A stretch of DNA of 64,000 nt from JACVRW01 sp963835705 (GCA_963835705.1 CAWIGR010000014.1:1-64000), one strand, 5' to 3'; positions 33,807 to 42,121 are shown, numbered from the stretch's first letter. The notes: generated from the sequence alone by a model not told the origin. Numbers and translations: made by a program.

Positions 33807-34414
33807 CGTTCCGCCGCCTGGTGGGGCTGGACCGCTCCGGCGGACCGCCGCCCGAGACCAGGCGCGGAGAGGCGCTCCACCCCTGGACGCTGCCGAACGC
33901 GATCGGCTTCGTGCGGCTCGGCCTGATCCCGGTCTTCCTCGTGCTCGCGCTCGACTCGGGCGACGGCCGCGACACCGCCGCCACCATCCTGTTCGCGTTC
34001 ATCGCCTGGAGCGACCAGCTGGACGGGATGGTCGCGCGGGTCACGGGCCAGTACAGCCGCCTGGGCGCGTTGCTCGACCCCTTGACCGACCGCCTGCTCG
34101 TTATCTCGGGCGCGATCGTGGCCTGGGAGTTCGAGCTGCTGCCGCGCTGGGCGCTGCTCGTGCTGGCCGCGCGCGAGGCGTTCATGCTGCTGCTCACGCA
34201 GATCGCGCTCCGTCGCGGGATGGACTTGAGCGTGAACATGCTTGGCCGCTGGGCGGTATGGCCGGTGATGATGGCGCTCGGCCTGGCGATGATCGTCGAG
34301 ACCTGGGTCTCGGACGCGCTTCTCTACCTCGGTCTGGCCCTGACGCTTGCGGCCACCGCGGTCTACTTGCAAGATGGATGGCGAGCCCTGCGTGAAGGCT
34401 CAACCTCTACTTGA
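33788..34414 (+). CDS. pgsA: CDP-alcohol phosphatidyltransferase, probably phosphatidylglycerophosphate synthase
   Basis: The full catalytic motif D-x2-DG-x2-AR-x8-G-x3-D-x3-D is present: SDQLDGMVARVTGQYSRLG then ALLDPLTDR. Five or six membrane helices span the 208 residues, starting WTLPNAIGFVRLGLIPVFL. The enzyme couples CDP-diacylglycerol (made by CdsA) to an alcohol such as glycerol 3-phosphate or inositol phosphate; the alcohol is not proven. TTG 33788 is the longest start and overlaps proS. The N-terminal 30 residues (LDRSGGPPPETRRG) precede the usual family start and may be partly untranslated. Confidence 0.88.
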   Translation: MGKPPLTFRRLVGLDRSGGPPPETRRGEALHPWTLPNAIGFVRLGLIPVFLVLALDSGDGRDTAATILFAFIAWSDQLDGMVARVTGQYSRLGALLDPLTDRLLVISGAIVAWEFELLPRWALLVLAAREAFMLLLTQIALRRGMDLSVNMLGRWAVWPVMMALGLAMIVETWVSDALLYLGLALTLAATAVYLQDGWRALREGSTST

Positions 34415-34422
34415 GGATCGGT

Positions 34423-34428
34423 TACACT
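34423..34428 (+). promoter_or_regulatory. -10 box TACACT before the rsiG-like gene
   Basis: GGTTACACT stands 11 nt before an in-frame GTG (34440) and 56 nt before the TTG (34485) that has a Shine-Dalgarno sequence. It is likely the start of the rsiG-garA-merR transcript. Confidence 0.45.
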
Positions 34429-34484
34429 CGTCTGGGTCGGTGAGCGCGCGCGCGACACTGTCTCCCGCCCCCGAAAGGAACGCC

Positions 34485-34745
34485 TTGGACACTTTTCCCG
34501 ACCTGGGAGCACTTTCCGACGAGGAGCTGAAGGACCTGATTCAGCAACTGACCGAGGAGGAGCAGGAGGTGTCGTACCGCCGCCGCATCCTGCACGGCAG
34601 GATCGACATCCTGCGGGCCGAGGCCGTCAACCGGCTGCGCGGGGACCGCGTCGAGGGCGAGTCCGCGATCAGCGGCGACGACGTGCAGCAGCTCACCGAC
34701 ATCCTGTCCGGGAAGGGAATCCCGGCCGACGACGGGCCGGTGTAG
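34485..34745 (+). CDS. rsiG: RsiG-like coiled-coil protein (putative c-di-GMP-responsive anti-sigma factor)
   Basis: This 86-residue helical protein begins LDTFPDLGALSDEELKDLI. It carries a motif close to the c-di-GMP signature of RsiG, E-x3-S-x2-R-x3-Q-x3-D: here E26, S30, R33, H37 and D41 (EQEVSYRRRILHGRID), with His in place of Gln. Streptomyces RsiG has two helices with this motif and holds sigma WhiG when c-di-GMP is bound. Earlier-branching actinobacteria have single-motif forms working as homodimers. TTG 34485 has AAAGGA 5-8 nt upstream; GTG 34440 is an alternative. The partner sigma is not visible here, so the anti-sigma role is inferred. Confidence 0.7.
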   Translation: MDTFPDLGALSDEELKDLIQQLTEEEQEVSYRRRILHGRIDILRAEAVNRLRGDRVEGESAISGDDVQQLTDILSGKGIPADDGPV

Positions 34746-34750
34746 GCGCC

Positions 34751-35218
34751 GTGCACTGCCCCGAGTGCGGATTCGTCAACGCGGAAGGCGCCAACTACTG
34801 CCAGCGCTGCGGCGCGTTCCTCGGCGAGGCGGAGTCGGGCAAGGCCGGAGACACCACCGAGGTCTACCAGGTCGATGAGACCGGCGAGCTGCGCGCCGTC
34901 GACCTCGACCAGGTCACCCACGAGGGGGCCACGATCGTCATCAGATCGGGTGGCGGGCGCTCCGGCGAGGCGTTCACGCTCACCGGGGAGCGGATGACGA
35001 TCGGCCGCAGCCCCGAGGCGGAGATCTTCCTCGACGACGTGACGGTGTCGCGCAACCACGCCCTGATCGTCCGCCGCCGCGACGGGCTCTACATCGACGA
35101 CCTGGGCTCGCTGAACGGCACGTACGTGAACCGGCGCCGGATCGAGTCGCACCGGCTGACCGACGGGGACGAGCTGCAGGTCGGCAAGTACAAGCTCACC
35201 TATCTGGACGAGCGATGA
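34751..35218 (+). CDS. Zinc-ribbon FHA-domain protein (GarA-like)
   Basis: This 155-residue protein starts with a zinc ribbon, MHCPECGFVNAEGANYCQRCG (CxxC...CxxC), then a linker with TTEVYQ (a possible phospho-Thr site), and a FHA domain at about residues 65-150 with ERMTIGRSPEAEIFL, VSRNHALIVRR, SLNGTYVNRRRIE. FHA domains bind phosphothreonine. In mycobacteria GarA is controlled by Ser/Thr kinases and regulates glutamate metabolism, and it sits next to the same MerR gene. GTG 34751, 5 nt after the rsiG-like stop; its stop overlaps the MerR gene. Confidence 0.88.
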   Translation: MHCPECGFVNAEGANYCQRCGAFLGEAESGKAGDTTEVYQVDETGELRAVDLDQVTHEGATIVIRSGGGRSGEAFTLTGERMTIGRSPEAEIFLDDVTVSRNHALIVRRRDGLYIDDLGSLNGTYVNRRRIESHRLTDGDELQVGKYKLTYLDER

Positions 35219-35946
35219 GCACCGAGGTCGCCGGTGGCCCCCCGCCCCGCAAGGAAAAGGCGCTCACGATCGGCGCGGTGGTCAAGCAGCTCGAGCGCGA
35301 GTTTCCGGAGATCTCGATCTCCAAGATCCGCTACCTCGAGGACCAGAAGCTGCTCGCGCCGCGGCGCACCCCGGGCGGGTACCGGCTCTACGGCCCGGCG
35401 GACGTGGACCGCCTGCGCACCATCCTGCGCCTCCAGCGCGACGAGTTCCTCCCGCTGCGGGTGATCCGCCAGGAGCTTGCGGCGGGCCGCGCCGACTCCG
35501 ACTCGCCGCAGCCCGCCGCGCCGGAGCCGCGGCCTGCGCGGCGCGCGAGCTTCGCCCTGCGCGGGCCGGGCTCGGTCTACCGGCTGGAGGAGGTGCTGGA
35601 GGACACCGGCGCCGACCCGGCGCTCGTCAAAGAGCTCGAGGACTACGGGGTGATCAAGGCGGAGCGGCGCGACGGCGAGCTGCTCTACGACGACACCGAG
35701 CGCGAGATCGTGCGCGCAGTCACGGAGCTGAAGCGCTTCGGCGTGGGCGGGCGCAACCTGCGCGTGTTCCGCACCTCGGCCGACCGCGAGGCGGCTCTGC
35801 TCGAGCAGATCCTCGCCCCGGCCCTGCGCTCGCGCAACCCGGAGCGGCGCAAAGAGGCGGTGGAGGCGCTCGAGAACCTGGCCGCGATCGCCTCGCACCT
35901 GAAGCACCTGCTGCTGATCCGGGACCTGCGGAAGCTCGCCCGCTAG
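35215..35946 (+). CDS. ftsR: MerR-family regulator, FtsR-like
   Basis: This 243-residue protein has an N-terminal MerR winged helix: LTIGAVVKQLEREFPEISIS, SKIRYLEDQKLLAPRRTPGG, YRLYGPADVDRLRTILRLQ. A linker rich in Pro/Ala (about residues 88-115) leads to a second winged-helix-like and coiled domain. This two-part layout and the position just after a GarA-like FHA gene match FtsR of corynebacteria and mycobacteria, which activates ftsZ. No ftsZ is in the window, so the target is inferred. Confidence 0.82.
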   Translation: MSTEVAGGPPPRKEKALTIGAVVKQLEREFPEISISKIRYLEDQKLLAPRRTPGGYRLYGPADVDRLRTILRLQRDEFLPLRVIRQELAAGRADSDSPQPAAPEPRPARRASFALRGPGSVYRLEEVLEDTGADPALVKELEDYGVIKAERRDGELLYDDTEREIVRAVTELKRFGVGGRNLRVFRTSADREAALLEQILAPALRSRNPERRKEAVEALENLAAIASHLKHLLLIRDLRKLAR

Positions 35947-35956
35947 GGCCGCCGCG

Positions 35957-36478
35957 GTGGCGCTCGCCGACCACATCCAGGACATCCCCGACTTCCCGAA
36001 GCCGGGGATCGTGTTCAAGGACATCACGCCGCTGTTCCTCGACGCCGAGGCGCTTCGGGAAGCGGTGGACTCGCTGGCCGCCTACGCCCGCGAGCGCGAC
36101 ATCGAGTACGTGGTGTCGGCCGAGGCGCGCGGCTTCGTGCTCGGCGCGGCCGTGGCGGTGGCCGTGGGCGGCGGCTTCATACTCGCCCGCAAGCCCGGCA
36201 AGCTGCCGCGCGACGTTTCGTCGGTCGAGTACCAGCTCGAGTACGGCGTGGACGCCCTGGAGGTGCACTCGGACGCGATCCGGGACGGCGCCCGGGTGCT
36301 CGTGCACGACGACCTGCTCGCCACCGGCGGCACCGCGGCCGCGCTGTGCGGCCTGGTTGAGCAGGCGGGCGGCGTCGTGGCAGGATGCGCCTTTGTGATT
36401 GAGCTGGAGTTCCTGAACGGACGCGAGCGGCTCGCCGGTTACGACGTGCGCAGCCTCATCTCGTACGCGTCCGAGTGA
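35957..36478 (+). CDS. apt: Adenine phosphoribosyltransferase
   Basis: This 173-residue APRT starts LADHIQDIPDFPKPGIVFKD, followed by ITPLF, has EARGFVLGAAVAVAVG, KPGKLPRDV, and the PRPP-binding motif RVLVHDDLLATGGTAAAL. It salvages adenine to AMP with PRPP. The GTG start is 11 nt after the MerR stop. Its stop overlaps the next gene. Confidence 0.94.
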   Translation: MALADHIQDIPDFPKPGIVFKDITPLFLDAEALREAVDSLAAYARERDIEYVVSAEARGFVLGAAVAVAVGGGFILARKPGKLPRDVSSVEYQLEYGVDALEVHSDAIRDGARVLVHDDLLATGGTAAALCGLVEQAGGVVAGCAFVIELEFLNGRERLAGYDVRSLISYASE

Positions 36479-36921
36479 TCCTGCGCGACGAGACCGTGGT
36501 GCCGGCCACGCCGGAGGACGTGTGGGGCCTGGTCAGCGACCCGGCGCGTCTGCCGCAGTGGTGGCCCGGCGTGACCCGGGTCGAGGAGGCCACCGCGGAC
36601 GCCTGGACCACGGTGCTGGCCTCACCCAAGGGGAAGTCGGTGCGGGTGGACTACAGCCGCGTGGAGACCGAGCCCGAGCGCCGTGTCGTGTGGCGCCAGG
36701 AGGTGGAGGAGTCCCCATTCGAGCGGATTTTGGCGAGCGCCACCACGGAGGTCGCCCTGGCGCGCGAGGCCGATGGCACCCGTGTGACCGTCTCGCTCGA
36801 CCAGCGCCCACGCGGCTGGGCGCGCTTTGCCCCGCTCCAGTTCCGCGCCGCCGGGCGGCGGCAGGTGCGGGGCGCGGTGGAGGGGCTGGACTCGTTCTTC
36901 GGGAGCGGCGAGCCCCGATGA
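36475..36921 (+). CDS. SRPBCC (START-like) family protein
   Basis: This 148-residue protein has the polyketide-cyclase/SRPBCC pattern: VPATPEDVWGLVSDPARLPQWWPGVTRV (helix-grip N-terminus, shown as DVWGLVSDPARLPQWW), central beta strands, and a long C-terminal helix RRQVRGAVEGLDSFFG. The fold binds hydrophobic ligands; no ligand can be named. It overlaps apt and the FAD oxidase by 4 nt. Confidence 0.85.
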   Translation: MILRDETVVPATPEDVWGLVSDPARLPQWWPGVTRVEEATADAWTTVLASPKGKSVRVDYSRVETEPERRVVWRQEVEESPFERILASATTEVALAREADGTRVTVSLDQRPRGWARFAPLQFRAAGRRQVRGAVEGLDSFFGSGEPR

Positions 36922-38543
36922 GGTGGTGGGGCTGGGGCGAGGACGGCCACCAGGTCCCCCTGCCCGATCCGGCGGTGGCGCTGCTCCGAGACGAGCTCGA
37001 GGCCGACCTCGCCGCCCGGCACGAGCCCGTGGCGCTCGAGGAGGTCCGGCTGCCGGACCCCCGCCTGCCCGGGAGCGCCCGGGCGCGGCTCGAGGCCGCC
37101 GTGGGCGTCGAGCACGTGCTCGACGACCGCGCCGCGCGGGTGGCGCACGCCGCGGGCCGCGGTTACGCCGACCTGGTGCGGCTGCGCTCCGGCGACGCCT
37201 CGCGCGCCCCCGACGCTGTCGTGGCGCCCGGCTCGGCGGAGGAGGTCCGAGCCGCGCTCGAGGCCTGCTCCGAGGCACGCGTGGCCGTGGTGCCGTTCGG
37301 CGGCGGCACCAGCGTCGTGGGCGGCGTGGAGCCGGTCTCCGACGGCTTCGAGGGCGCCGTGGCGCTCGACCTGCGCCGGCTCGACGGGATCGTCGAGGTG
37401 GATCGCGCCTCCCTCACCGCGACCCTCGCCGCCGGCCTGCTCGGCCCGGAGGCAGAGCGCCGGCTGGCCGAGCAGGGCGTGACGCTCGGCCATTTCCCGC
37501 AGTCGTTCGAGTACTCCACGGTGGGCGGCTGGGTCGCCACCCGCTCGGCCGGCCAGGCATCGAGCGGATACGGGCGGATCGACGACCTCGTGGAGGGCGT
37601 GCGGCTCGTCGCGCCGGCGGGCGAGGTGCGCGGCCGTCCGGTGCCGGCCAGCGCGGCCGGCCCCGACCTGCGCGAGCTCGTGGTCGGCTCCGAGGGGGTG
37701 CTGGGCGTGATCTGCGAGGCGACGCTACGGGTGCGGCCCGTGCCCCGGGTGCGCCGCTACGAGGGCTGGTCCTTCCGCTCCTTCGCCGAGGGCCGCGACG
37801 CGTTCCGGGTGATGGAGCAGGCCGACGCCGCGCCGGACGTGGCGCGGCTGTCCGACGAGGAGGAGACGCGGGTGGCCGTGGCCCTGGCCTCGGCGGGCGG
37901 AGGCGCCGCCGAGCGCGCCGGGCGCGCCTACCTGCGCCTGCGCGGCCACGAGGGCGGCTGCCTCGCGATCGCGGGCTTCGAGGGCGACGAGGAGGACGTG
38001 GAGCGGCGCCGCCAGCGCACCGGGTCGCTGCTGCGCGCCGGCGGCGGCGTCAGCCTGGGGCGAAGGCCGGGGGAGGCGTGGGTCCGGAGCCGCTACGCCG
38101 GCCCCTACCTGCGCGACGAGCTGCTCGGCCGCGGCCTGCTCACGGAGACGCTCGAAACGGCCGCGAGCTGGAGCCGGCTGGAGGCGCTGTACGAGGCGGT
38201 CGGCGACGCGCTGCGCCGCTCGCTGGCCGAGGCCGGCACGCCGCCGCTCGTGATGTGCCACGTGTCGCACCTGTACCGCTCGGGCGCCTCGCTCTACTTC
38301 ACCTTCCTCGCGCGCCAGTCGGACGCGCCGCTGGAGCAGTGGCGGGCGGCCAAGTCGGCCGCCAGCGAGGCCATCATGGCCGCGGGCGGCACGATCACCC
38401 ACCACCACGCGGTGGGCCGCGACCACGCGCCCTGGATGCCGGCCGAGGTGGGGGAGGTGGGCCTGGACCTCATCCGGGCCGCGAAGGCGCGGCTCGACCC
38501 CGCCGGGATCATGAACCCCGGAAAGCTGCTGCCGAGCGCCTAG
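36918..38543 (+). CDS. FAD-binding oxidase, alkyldihydroxyacetonephosphate synthase-like
   Basis: This 541-residue protein of the vanillyl-alcohol-oxidase fold starts MRWWGWGEDGHQ. The FAD domain (about residues 95-275) has APGSAEEVRAAL, VPFGGGTSVVGG, EYSTVGGWVATRSAGQASSGYG and LVVGSEGVLGVI. The C-terminal domain ends with the active-site HHHAVGRDH and MNPGKLLP. This arrangement is that of alkyl-DHAP synthases and related oxidases. Actinobacterial members act in ether-lipid or lipid-derivative metabolism, not proven here. Overlaps the SRPBCC gene by 4 nt. Confidence 0.9.
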   Translation: MRWWGWGEDGHQVPLPDPAVALLRDELEADLAARHEPVALEEVRLPDPRLPGSARARLEAAVGVEHVLDDRAARVAHAAGRGYADLVRLRSGDASRAPDAVVAPGSAEEVRAALEACSEARVAVVPFGGGTSVVGGVEPVSDGFEGAVALDLRRLDGIVEVDRASLTATLAAGLLGPEAERRLAEQGVTLGHFPQSFEYSTVGGWVATRSAGQASSGYGRIDDLVEGVRLVAPAGEVRGRPVPASAAGPDLRELVVGSEGVLGVICEATLRVRPVPRVRRYEGWSFRSFAEGRDAFRVMEQADAAPDVARLSDEEETRVAVALASAGGGAAERAGRAYLRLRGHEGGCLAIAGFEGDEEDVERRRQRTGSLLRAGGGVSLGRRPGEAWVRSRYAGPYLRDELLGRGLLTETLETAASWSRLEALYEAVGDALRRSLAEAGTPPLVMCHVSHLYRSGASLYFTFLARQSDAPLEQWRAAKSAASEAIMAAGGTITHHHAVGRDHAPWMPAEVGEVGLDLIRAAKARLDPAGIMNPGKLLPSA

Positions 38544-38641
38544 GGACCTTGGCGGCTCGGCGAGGCTTGGCAGTGCCGCTCTTGTCGAGGAGCATCTGTC
38601 TTCGACTGGGCTCCTGCTTGCCGTCTCGAGAAGGGCCCCCG

Positions 38642-40117
38642 TCAGGAACGGCGACGTGAACGAGCAGAGTCCAGGCGGTTAAGGGCGGTCAGGACGCGCG
38701 GTGCCCGGCGCGCCGCGGTGACGATGAGCCGATCGCTCAGTCGCGGCTTGGGAGGCTGTGCGGGCATGCTCGCCACGGTTGTGCTGCCGGTGGCCGCGAG
38801 CAGCTCCCAGTCGCCGGGCACTCCCTTCAGCTGGTGGATCCCGTGTGGGGCGAAGGTGAGACCTGAGCTCGCGACGAGGTCGCTCACCGTCCTCGAGACG
38901 AGCGTCTCGCCGGGCTCGGCGGCCGCACCAATCCTCGCCGCGACGTGCACCGCCAGGCCGGACAGCTCGTTACCGATCCGCTCGCACTCGCCGGTGTGGA
39001 TGCCGACCCGCAGCTCAAGCTCCAGTGGGCGTACGACCGCGTGCAGCTGCTCGGCGCAGCGGATCGCGACCTCGGGGCCCGGGAACGTGCACATAGAGCC
39101 GTCACCGGCGGTGGAGATGACTCGGCCGCCGTGGTCCTCAATGCAGTCGCGAACCAGGCGGTCGCGCTGGACGCGGAGCCTGCCCCACGCATCGTCACCG
39201 ATCTCCGAGACGAGCTTGGTTGAGCCGACCACATCCTCGAACACCACCGTTGCCAACAGGCGATCCGATGGCGGCGTTGCCCGGCCGCTGACGAGCTCAG
39301 TGTTGTGCTCCCAGACCTCCGCGAGGCTCTCGCCGAAGGACATACCCGGCTCGCTTGGCCGCAGGACGCGAAGCTCGCCAGCCGGGAACAGCTGTGAAGC
39401 GTGCCGGCTCACCGCCTCGGGCAGCGCGTTGGTCGGCATGTGCAGAACCCGCACCGGGCACTGCACATGAGTGGCGATACGCGATACGTCGGTCCGCATC
39501 GCGGCCTCGAGGTACGCCCTCGCCACTGACGGGCTGGCGACGGTCCGCTCGAGCAGGGCGGCTTGGCGGTAAACGCGCGGCGAGGCGATCGCCGGGTCCC
39601 AGGCGTCAGCGACGCTGCCGCTGCCCCAACGGTCGGCGCTGTCAAGCCACCCCTCGGCCCAGCGACGGGCCGCGCCCGGCTCCCAGCCGGTCAGGTCAGG
39701 GTCCTCGGCCAGCGGCCCAGATAGGAAAGGACAAAGCAGCACAAGCCCGTCGACGCGGTCCGGATGCGTGGCCGCGAACACCACCGCGCCAGGGGCGGTC
39801 GAGCCCGAGCCCATGATCTGTGCGCGGGGCAGCCCGACCGCATCCATGACCGTGGCGATGTCGTCCGCCTGCTCCTCAAGTGTCGGTAGGCGCTCGACCG
39901 GCTCCGACTGCCCGATGCCGCGCATCTGAAAGAGCGGCGCGCGCCACTGTGCACCGAAGCGATCCACCTGCTGACCCCACGCAGGATCGGTCCACATCAG
40001 GTCCAGGTGGGCGCCGATGTCCATGAACACAACAAAACCGGCCGTCCCGGAGCCCACCACCTCATACGCAAGGTCCCGCCCGGCACACTTGACGTACCGG
40101 ATCTCGGGCGGCAGCAC
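38642..40117 (-). CDS. Alpha/beta hydrolase fused to a class III nucleotide cyclase domain
   Basis: The N-terminal half (about 1-275) is an alpha/beta hydrolase domain (LAYEVVGSGTAGFVVFMDIG, FQMRGIGQSEP). Its nucleophile elbow reads IMGSGSTAPGA rather than a clear GxSxG. The C-terminal half (about 285-445) is a class III cyclase with the first metal Asp in VVFEDVVGSTKL, the second in STAGDGSMCTFPGP, HTGECE, and AVHVAARIGAAAEPGE, where the usual catalytic Asn is His. These fusions are frequent in mycobacteria and relatives; the product is presumably cAMP. It lies alone, convergent with the FAD oxidase, 98 nt away. Confidence 0.88.
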   Translation of the reverse strand: MLPPEIRYVKCAGRDLAYEVVGSGTAGFVVFMDIGAHLDLMWTDPAWGQQVDRFGAQWRAPLFQMRGIGQSEPVERLPTLEEQADDIATVMDAVGLPRAQIMGSGSTAPGAVVFAATHPDRVDGLVLLCPFLSGPLAEDPDLTGWEPGAARRWAEGWLDSADRWGSGSVADAWDPAIASPRVYRQAALLERTVASPSVARAYLEAAMRTDVSRIATHVQCPVRVLHMPTNALPEAVSRHASQLFPAGELRVLRPSEPGMSFGESLAEVWEHNTELVSGRATPPSDRLLATVVFEDVVGSTKLVSEIGDDAWGRLRVQRDRLVRDCIEDHGGRVISTAGDGSMCTFPGPEVAIRCAEQLHAVVRPLELELRVGIHTGECERIGNELSGLAVHVAARIGAAAEPGETLVSRTVSDLVASSGLTFAPHGIHQLKGVPGDWELLAATGSTTVASMPAQPPKPRLSDRLIVTAARRAPRVLTALNRLDSARSRRRS

Positions 40118-40192
40118 GGCAGAAGCGTAACGCGCCCTGGTGGGAAAGGAGCTGACGTCGAGTCGGGATGCGGTCGCGGCTGTGTCGACGGG

Positions 40193-41059
40193 TCAGTCGA
40201 GGATTGTCAGGTCGAGTTGGCTGAGGCGCTCGGGGTCGGCGAGGATGTCCATCTCGACGATCCTTCGGTTTTGGATCGTGAAGCCCGCGATCGCGTACGG
40301 CCGCCCGTCGCGGAGGGTGACCGTGCCGACCGCGCCGTTGACGAGCGCCGGCCGCACCTCGATATCGAGGCGTGAGAAGGCGAGCGCCTGGCGGGCCACG
40401 TTGGCCGCTCCGCGGACGACCCTGACCGCGCCGCGGTCGGCCCTGCGGACCACGTCCGGGTCCAGCACCTCGAGCAGCGCCTCGAAGTCGCCCTCGCGCG
40501 CGGCCGCGAGGAAGGCGTCGATCACCTCGCGCTGGCTGTCGAGGTCGGCGTCGGGCGTCGGGCTCTCGCCCTGGACGCGGCGGCGGGCGCGGCTCGCGAG
40601 CTGGCGCGCCGCGTCGGGTGAGCGCTCGACGATCGGCGCGATCTCGTCGAACGGGACCGCGAACATGTCGTGCAGCACGAACGCCAGCCGCTCGGCCGGG
40701 TTGAGCGTCTCGAGCACCACGAGCAGCGCCAGGCCGACGGAGTCGGCCAAGAGCGCCTCGTGCTCGGGATCGGTGCCCTCGGCGCGGTCGACGATCGGCT
40801 CCGGCATGCGCACATCGAGCGGTTCCTCGCGCCGCGAACGGCGCGAGCGCAACGTGTTCAACGAGACGCGCGCGACCACGGTCGTCAGCCAACCGCCGAG
40901 GTTGTCCACCTCGTCCGAGTCGACCCGGTTGAGGCGCAGCCACGTCTCCTGGACGGCGTCGTCGGCCTCGCTCAGCGAGCCCAGCATCCGGTAGGCCACG
41001 GCACGCAGCCGGGTTCGGTGCTCCTCGAACTGCTCCGCCAGAAATTCGCGCTCATCCAT
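40193..41059 (-). CDS. ECF sigma factor, SigJ/ECF41 type with SnoaL-like C-terminal domain
   Basis: The 288 residues comprise sigma region 2 (LRAVAYRMLGSLSEADDAVQETWLRL), shown in part, region 4 (LNPAERLAFVLHDMFAVPFDEIA then APIVERSPDAARQLASRAR), and a C-terminal SnoaL-like domain of about 110 residues that acts as a built-in regulator in ECF41 factors. The ECF41 tail motif NPDKL appears as ADPERLSQL. The DGGG motif is weak (ADRGAVR). ECF41 factors are normally next to an oxidoreductase, carboxymuconolactone decarboxylase or epimerase gene, here the divergent epimerase at 41138. Confidence 0.9.
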   Translation of the reverse strand: MDEREFLAEQFEEHRTRLRAVAYRMLGSLSEADDAVQETWLRLNRVDSDEVDNLGGWLTTVVARVSLNTLRSRRSRREEPLDVRMPEPIVDRAEGTDPEHEALLADSVGLALLVVLETLNPAERLAFVLHDMFAVPFDEIAPIVERSPDAARQLASRARRRVQGESPTPDADLDSQREVIDAFLAAAREGDFEALLEVLDPDVVRRADRGAVRVVRGAANVARQALAFSRLDIEVRPALVNGAVGTVTLRDGRPYAIAGFTIQNRRIVEMDILADPERLSQLDLTILD

Positions 41060-41124
41060 CGGTCACATCCAGTCGTCGGGGTGCGTCATATCAGTAGACC
41101 CCTGAAATCGAGTCGATGTGACCG
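41060..41124. promoter_or_regulatory. Divergent sigma/epimerase control region: 10-bp inverted repeat and ECF41-like promoter
   Basis: CGGTCACATC (41060-41069) and GATGTGACCG (41115-41124) form a perfect 10-bp inverted repeat spanning the promoter region. On the plus strand, GGTCACA (41061-41067), a 16-nt spacer, and CGTC (41084-41087) resemble the TGTCACA / CGTC promoter described for ECF41 sigma factors. The mirror copy GGTCACA on the minus strand could drive the sigma gene itself. Confidence 0.65.
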
Positions 41125-41137
41125 AAAAGGAGACGTC

Positions 41138-42121
41138 ATGCGAGTCTTCGTTGCAGGAGCGAGCGGTGCGATCGGCACCAGGCTGGTCCCCCAGCTTGCC
41201 GACCGAGGCCATGAGGTGATCGGCACCTCGACCTCGGCTGGGAAAGCGGAACACATACGGGCGCTCGGAGCCGAGCCGGTAGCGCTCGATCTGCTCGACC
41301 GTGCGGCCGTGCGCCGGGCCGTGCTCGAGGCCGGACCGGACGCGATCGTCCACCAGGCGACGGCCCTGGCGGACCTGACCTTCTCGCGCAATTTCGACGG
41401 CACGTTCGCGCAGACGAACAGGCTGCGCACCGAGGGCACCGACGCGCTGCTCGCGGCCGCGGGCGAGGCGGGGGTCGACCGGTTTGTCGCCCAGAGCTTC
41501 GCCAGCTTCCGGAACGCGCGCAAGGGCGGGCCGGTCAAGACAGAGGACGACCCGCTCGATCCCGCCCCGCCCGCGAAGGCTCGCGAGTCGATGGCCGCGA
41601 TGCGGCACCTCGAGGAGGCGGTCACGAACGCCGGCGGGATCGCGCTTCGCTACGGCATCTTCTATGGCGCCGCCAACGACGGGCTGATCGAGCCGGTGCG
41701 CAAGCGGCAGTACCCGATCGTCGGAGACGGCGGGGGCGTCGCCTCGTGGATCCATCTCGACGACGCCGCCGCGGCGACTGTGCTCGCGCTCGAGCACGAC
41801 GGGCCGGGCATCTTCAACATCGTCGACGACGAGCCCGCGGCGGTGCGCGAGTGGCTGCCGGTGCTCGCAGAGGCGCTTGGCGCCGGACCACCCCGCCGCT
41901 TTCCCCGTTGGCTCGCGCGGATGTTCGCGGGCGACGTCGCGGTCGTCATGGGTACCGAGGCGCGCGGTGCCTCGAACGCCAAGGCAAAGCGCGAGCTCGG
42001 CTGGGAGCTCCGCTACCCCAGCTGGCGAGAGGGTTTCGTGGCCGCCTACGCGTCGACCGCCCCGGCGGAGCGGCGCAGGCCCGATCCGAACCTGCTCGAG
42101 GGCGTAAGCCATGACGCCTGA
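41138..42121 (+). CDS. NAD-dependent epimerase/dehydratase family protein (ECF41 target)
   Basis: This 327-residue extended SDR starts with the nucleotide motif MRVFVAGASGAIGTRLVPQL, has VALDLLDRAAVRRAV, DAIVHQATALADL, TEGTDALLAAAGEAGVDRFVAQS, GIALRYGIFYGA (Tyr near the active site), and SWIHLDDAAAATVLALEH typical of sugar epimerase-like SDRs. Substrate unknown. AAAAGGAG lies 7-10 nt before ATG 41138. It is divergent from the ECF41 sigma and behind a matching promoter, so it is likely its main target. The 3' end overlaps the next gene by 11 nt. Confidence 0.88.
   Translation: MRVFVAGASGAIGTRLVPQLADRGHEVIGTSTSAGKAEHIRALGAEPVALDLLDRAAVRRAVLEAGPDAIVHQATALADLTFSRNFDGTFAQTNRLRTEGTDALLAAAGEAGVDRFVAQSFASFRNARKGGPVKTEDDPLDPAPPAKARESMAAMRHLEEAVTNAGGIALRYGIFYGAANDGLIEPVRKRQYPIVGDGGGVASWIHLDDAAAATVLALEHDGPGIFNIVDDEPAAVREWLPVLAEALGAGPPRRFPRWLARMFAGDVAVVMGTEARGASNAKAKRELGWELRYPSWREGFVAAYASTAPAERRRPDPNLLEGVSHDA

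Noticed and set aside
33820..33860. Possible further copy of the palindromic element at the pgsA N-terminus (CCGCTCCGG followed by GGCGG/CCGCC)
   Set aside because: Only about 9 bases match and the stem and loop differ; similarity at this level is expected by chance at this GC content.
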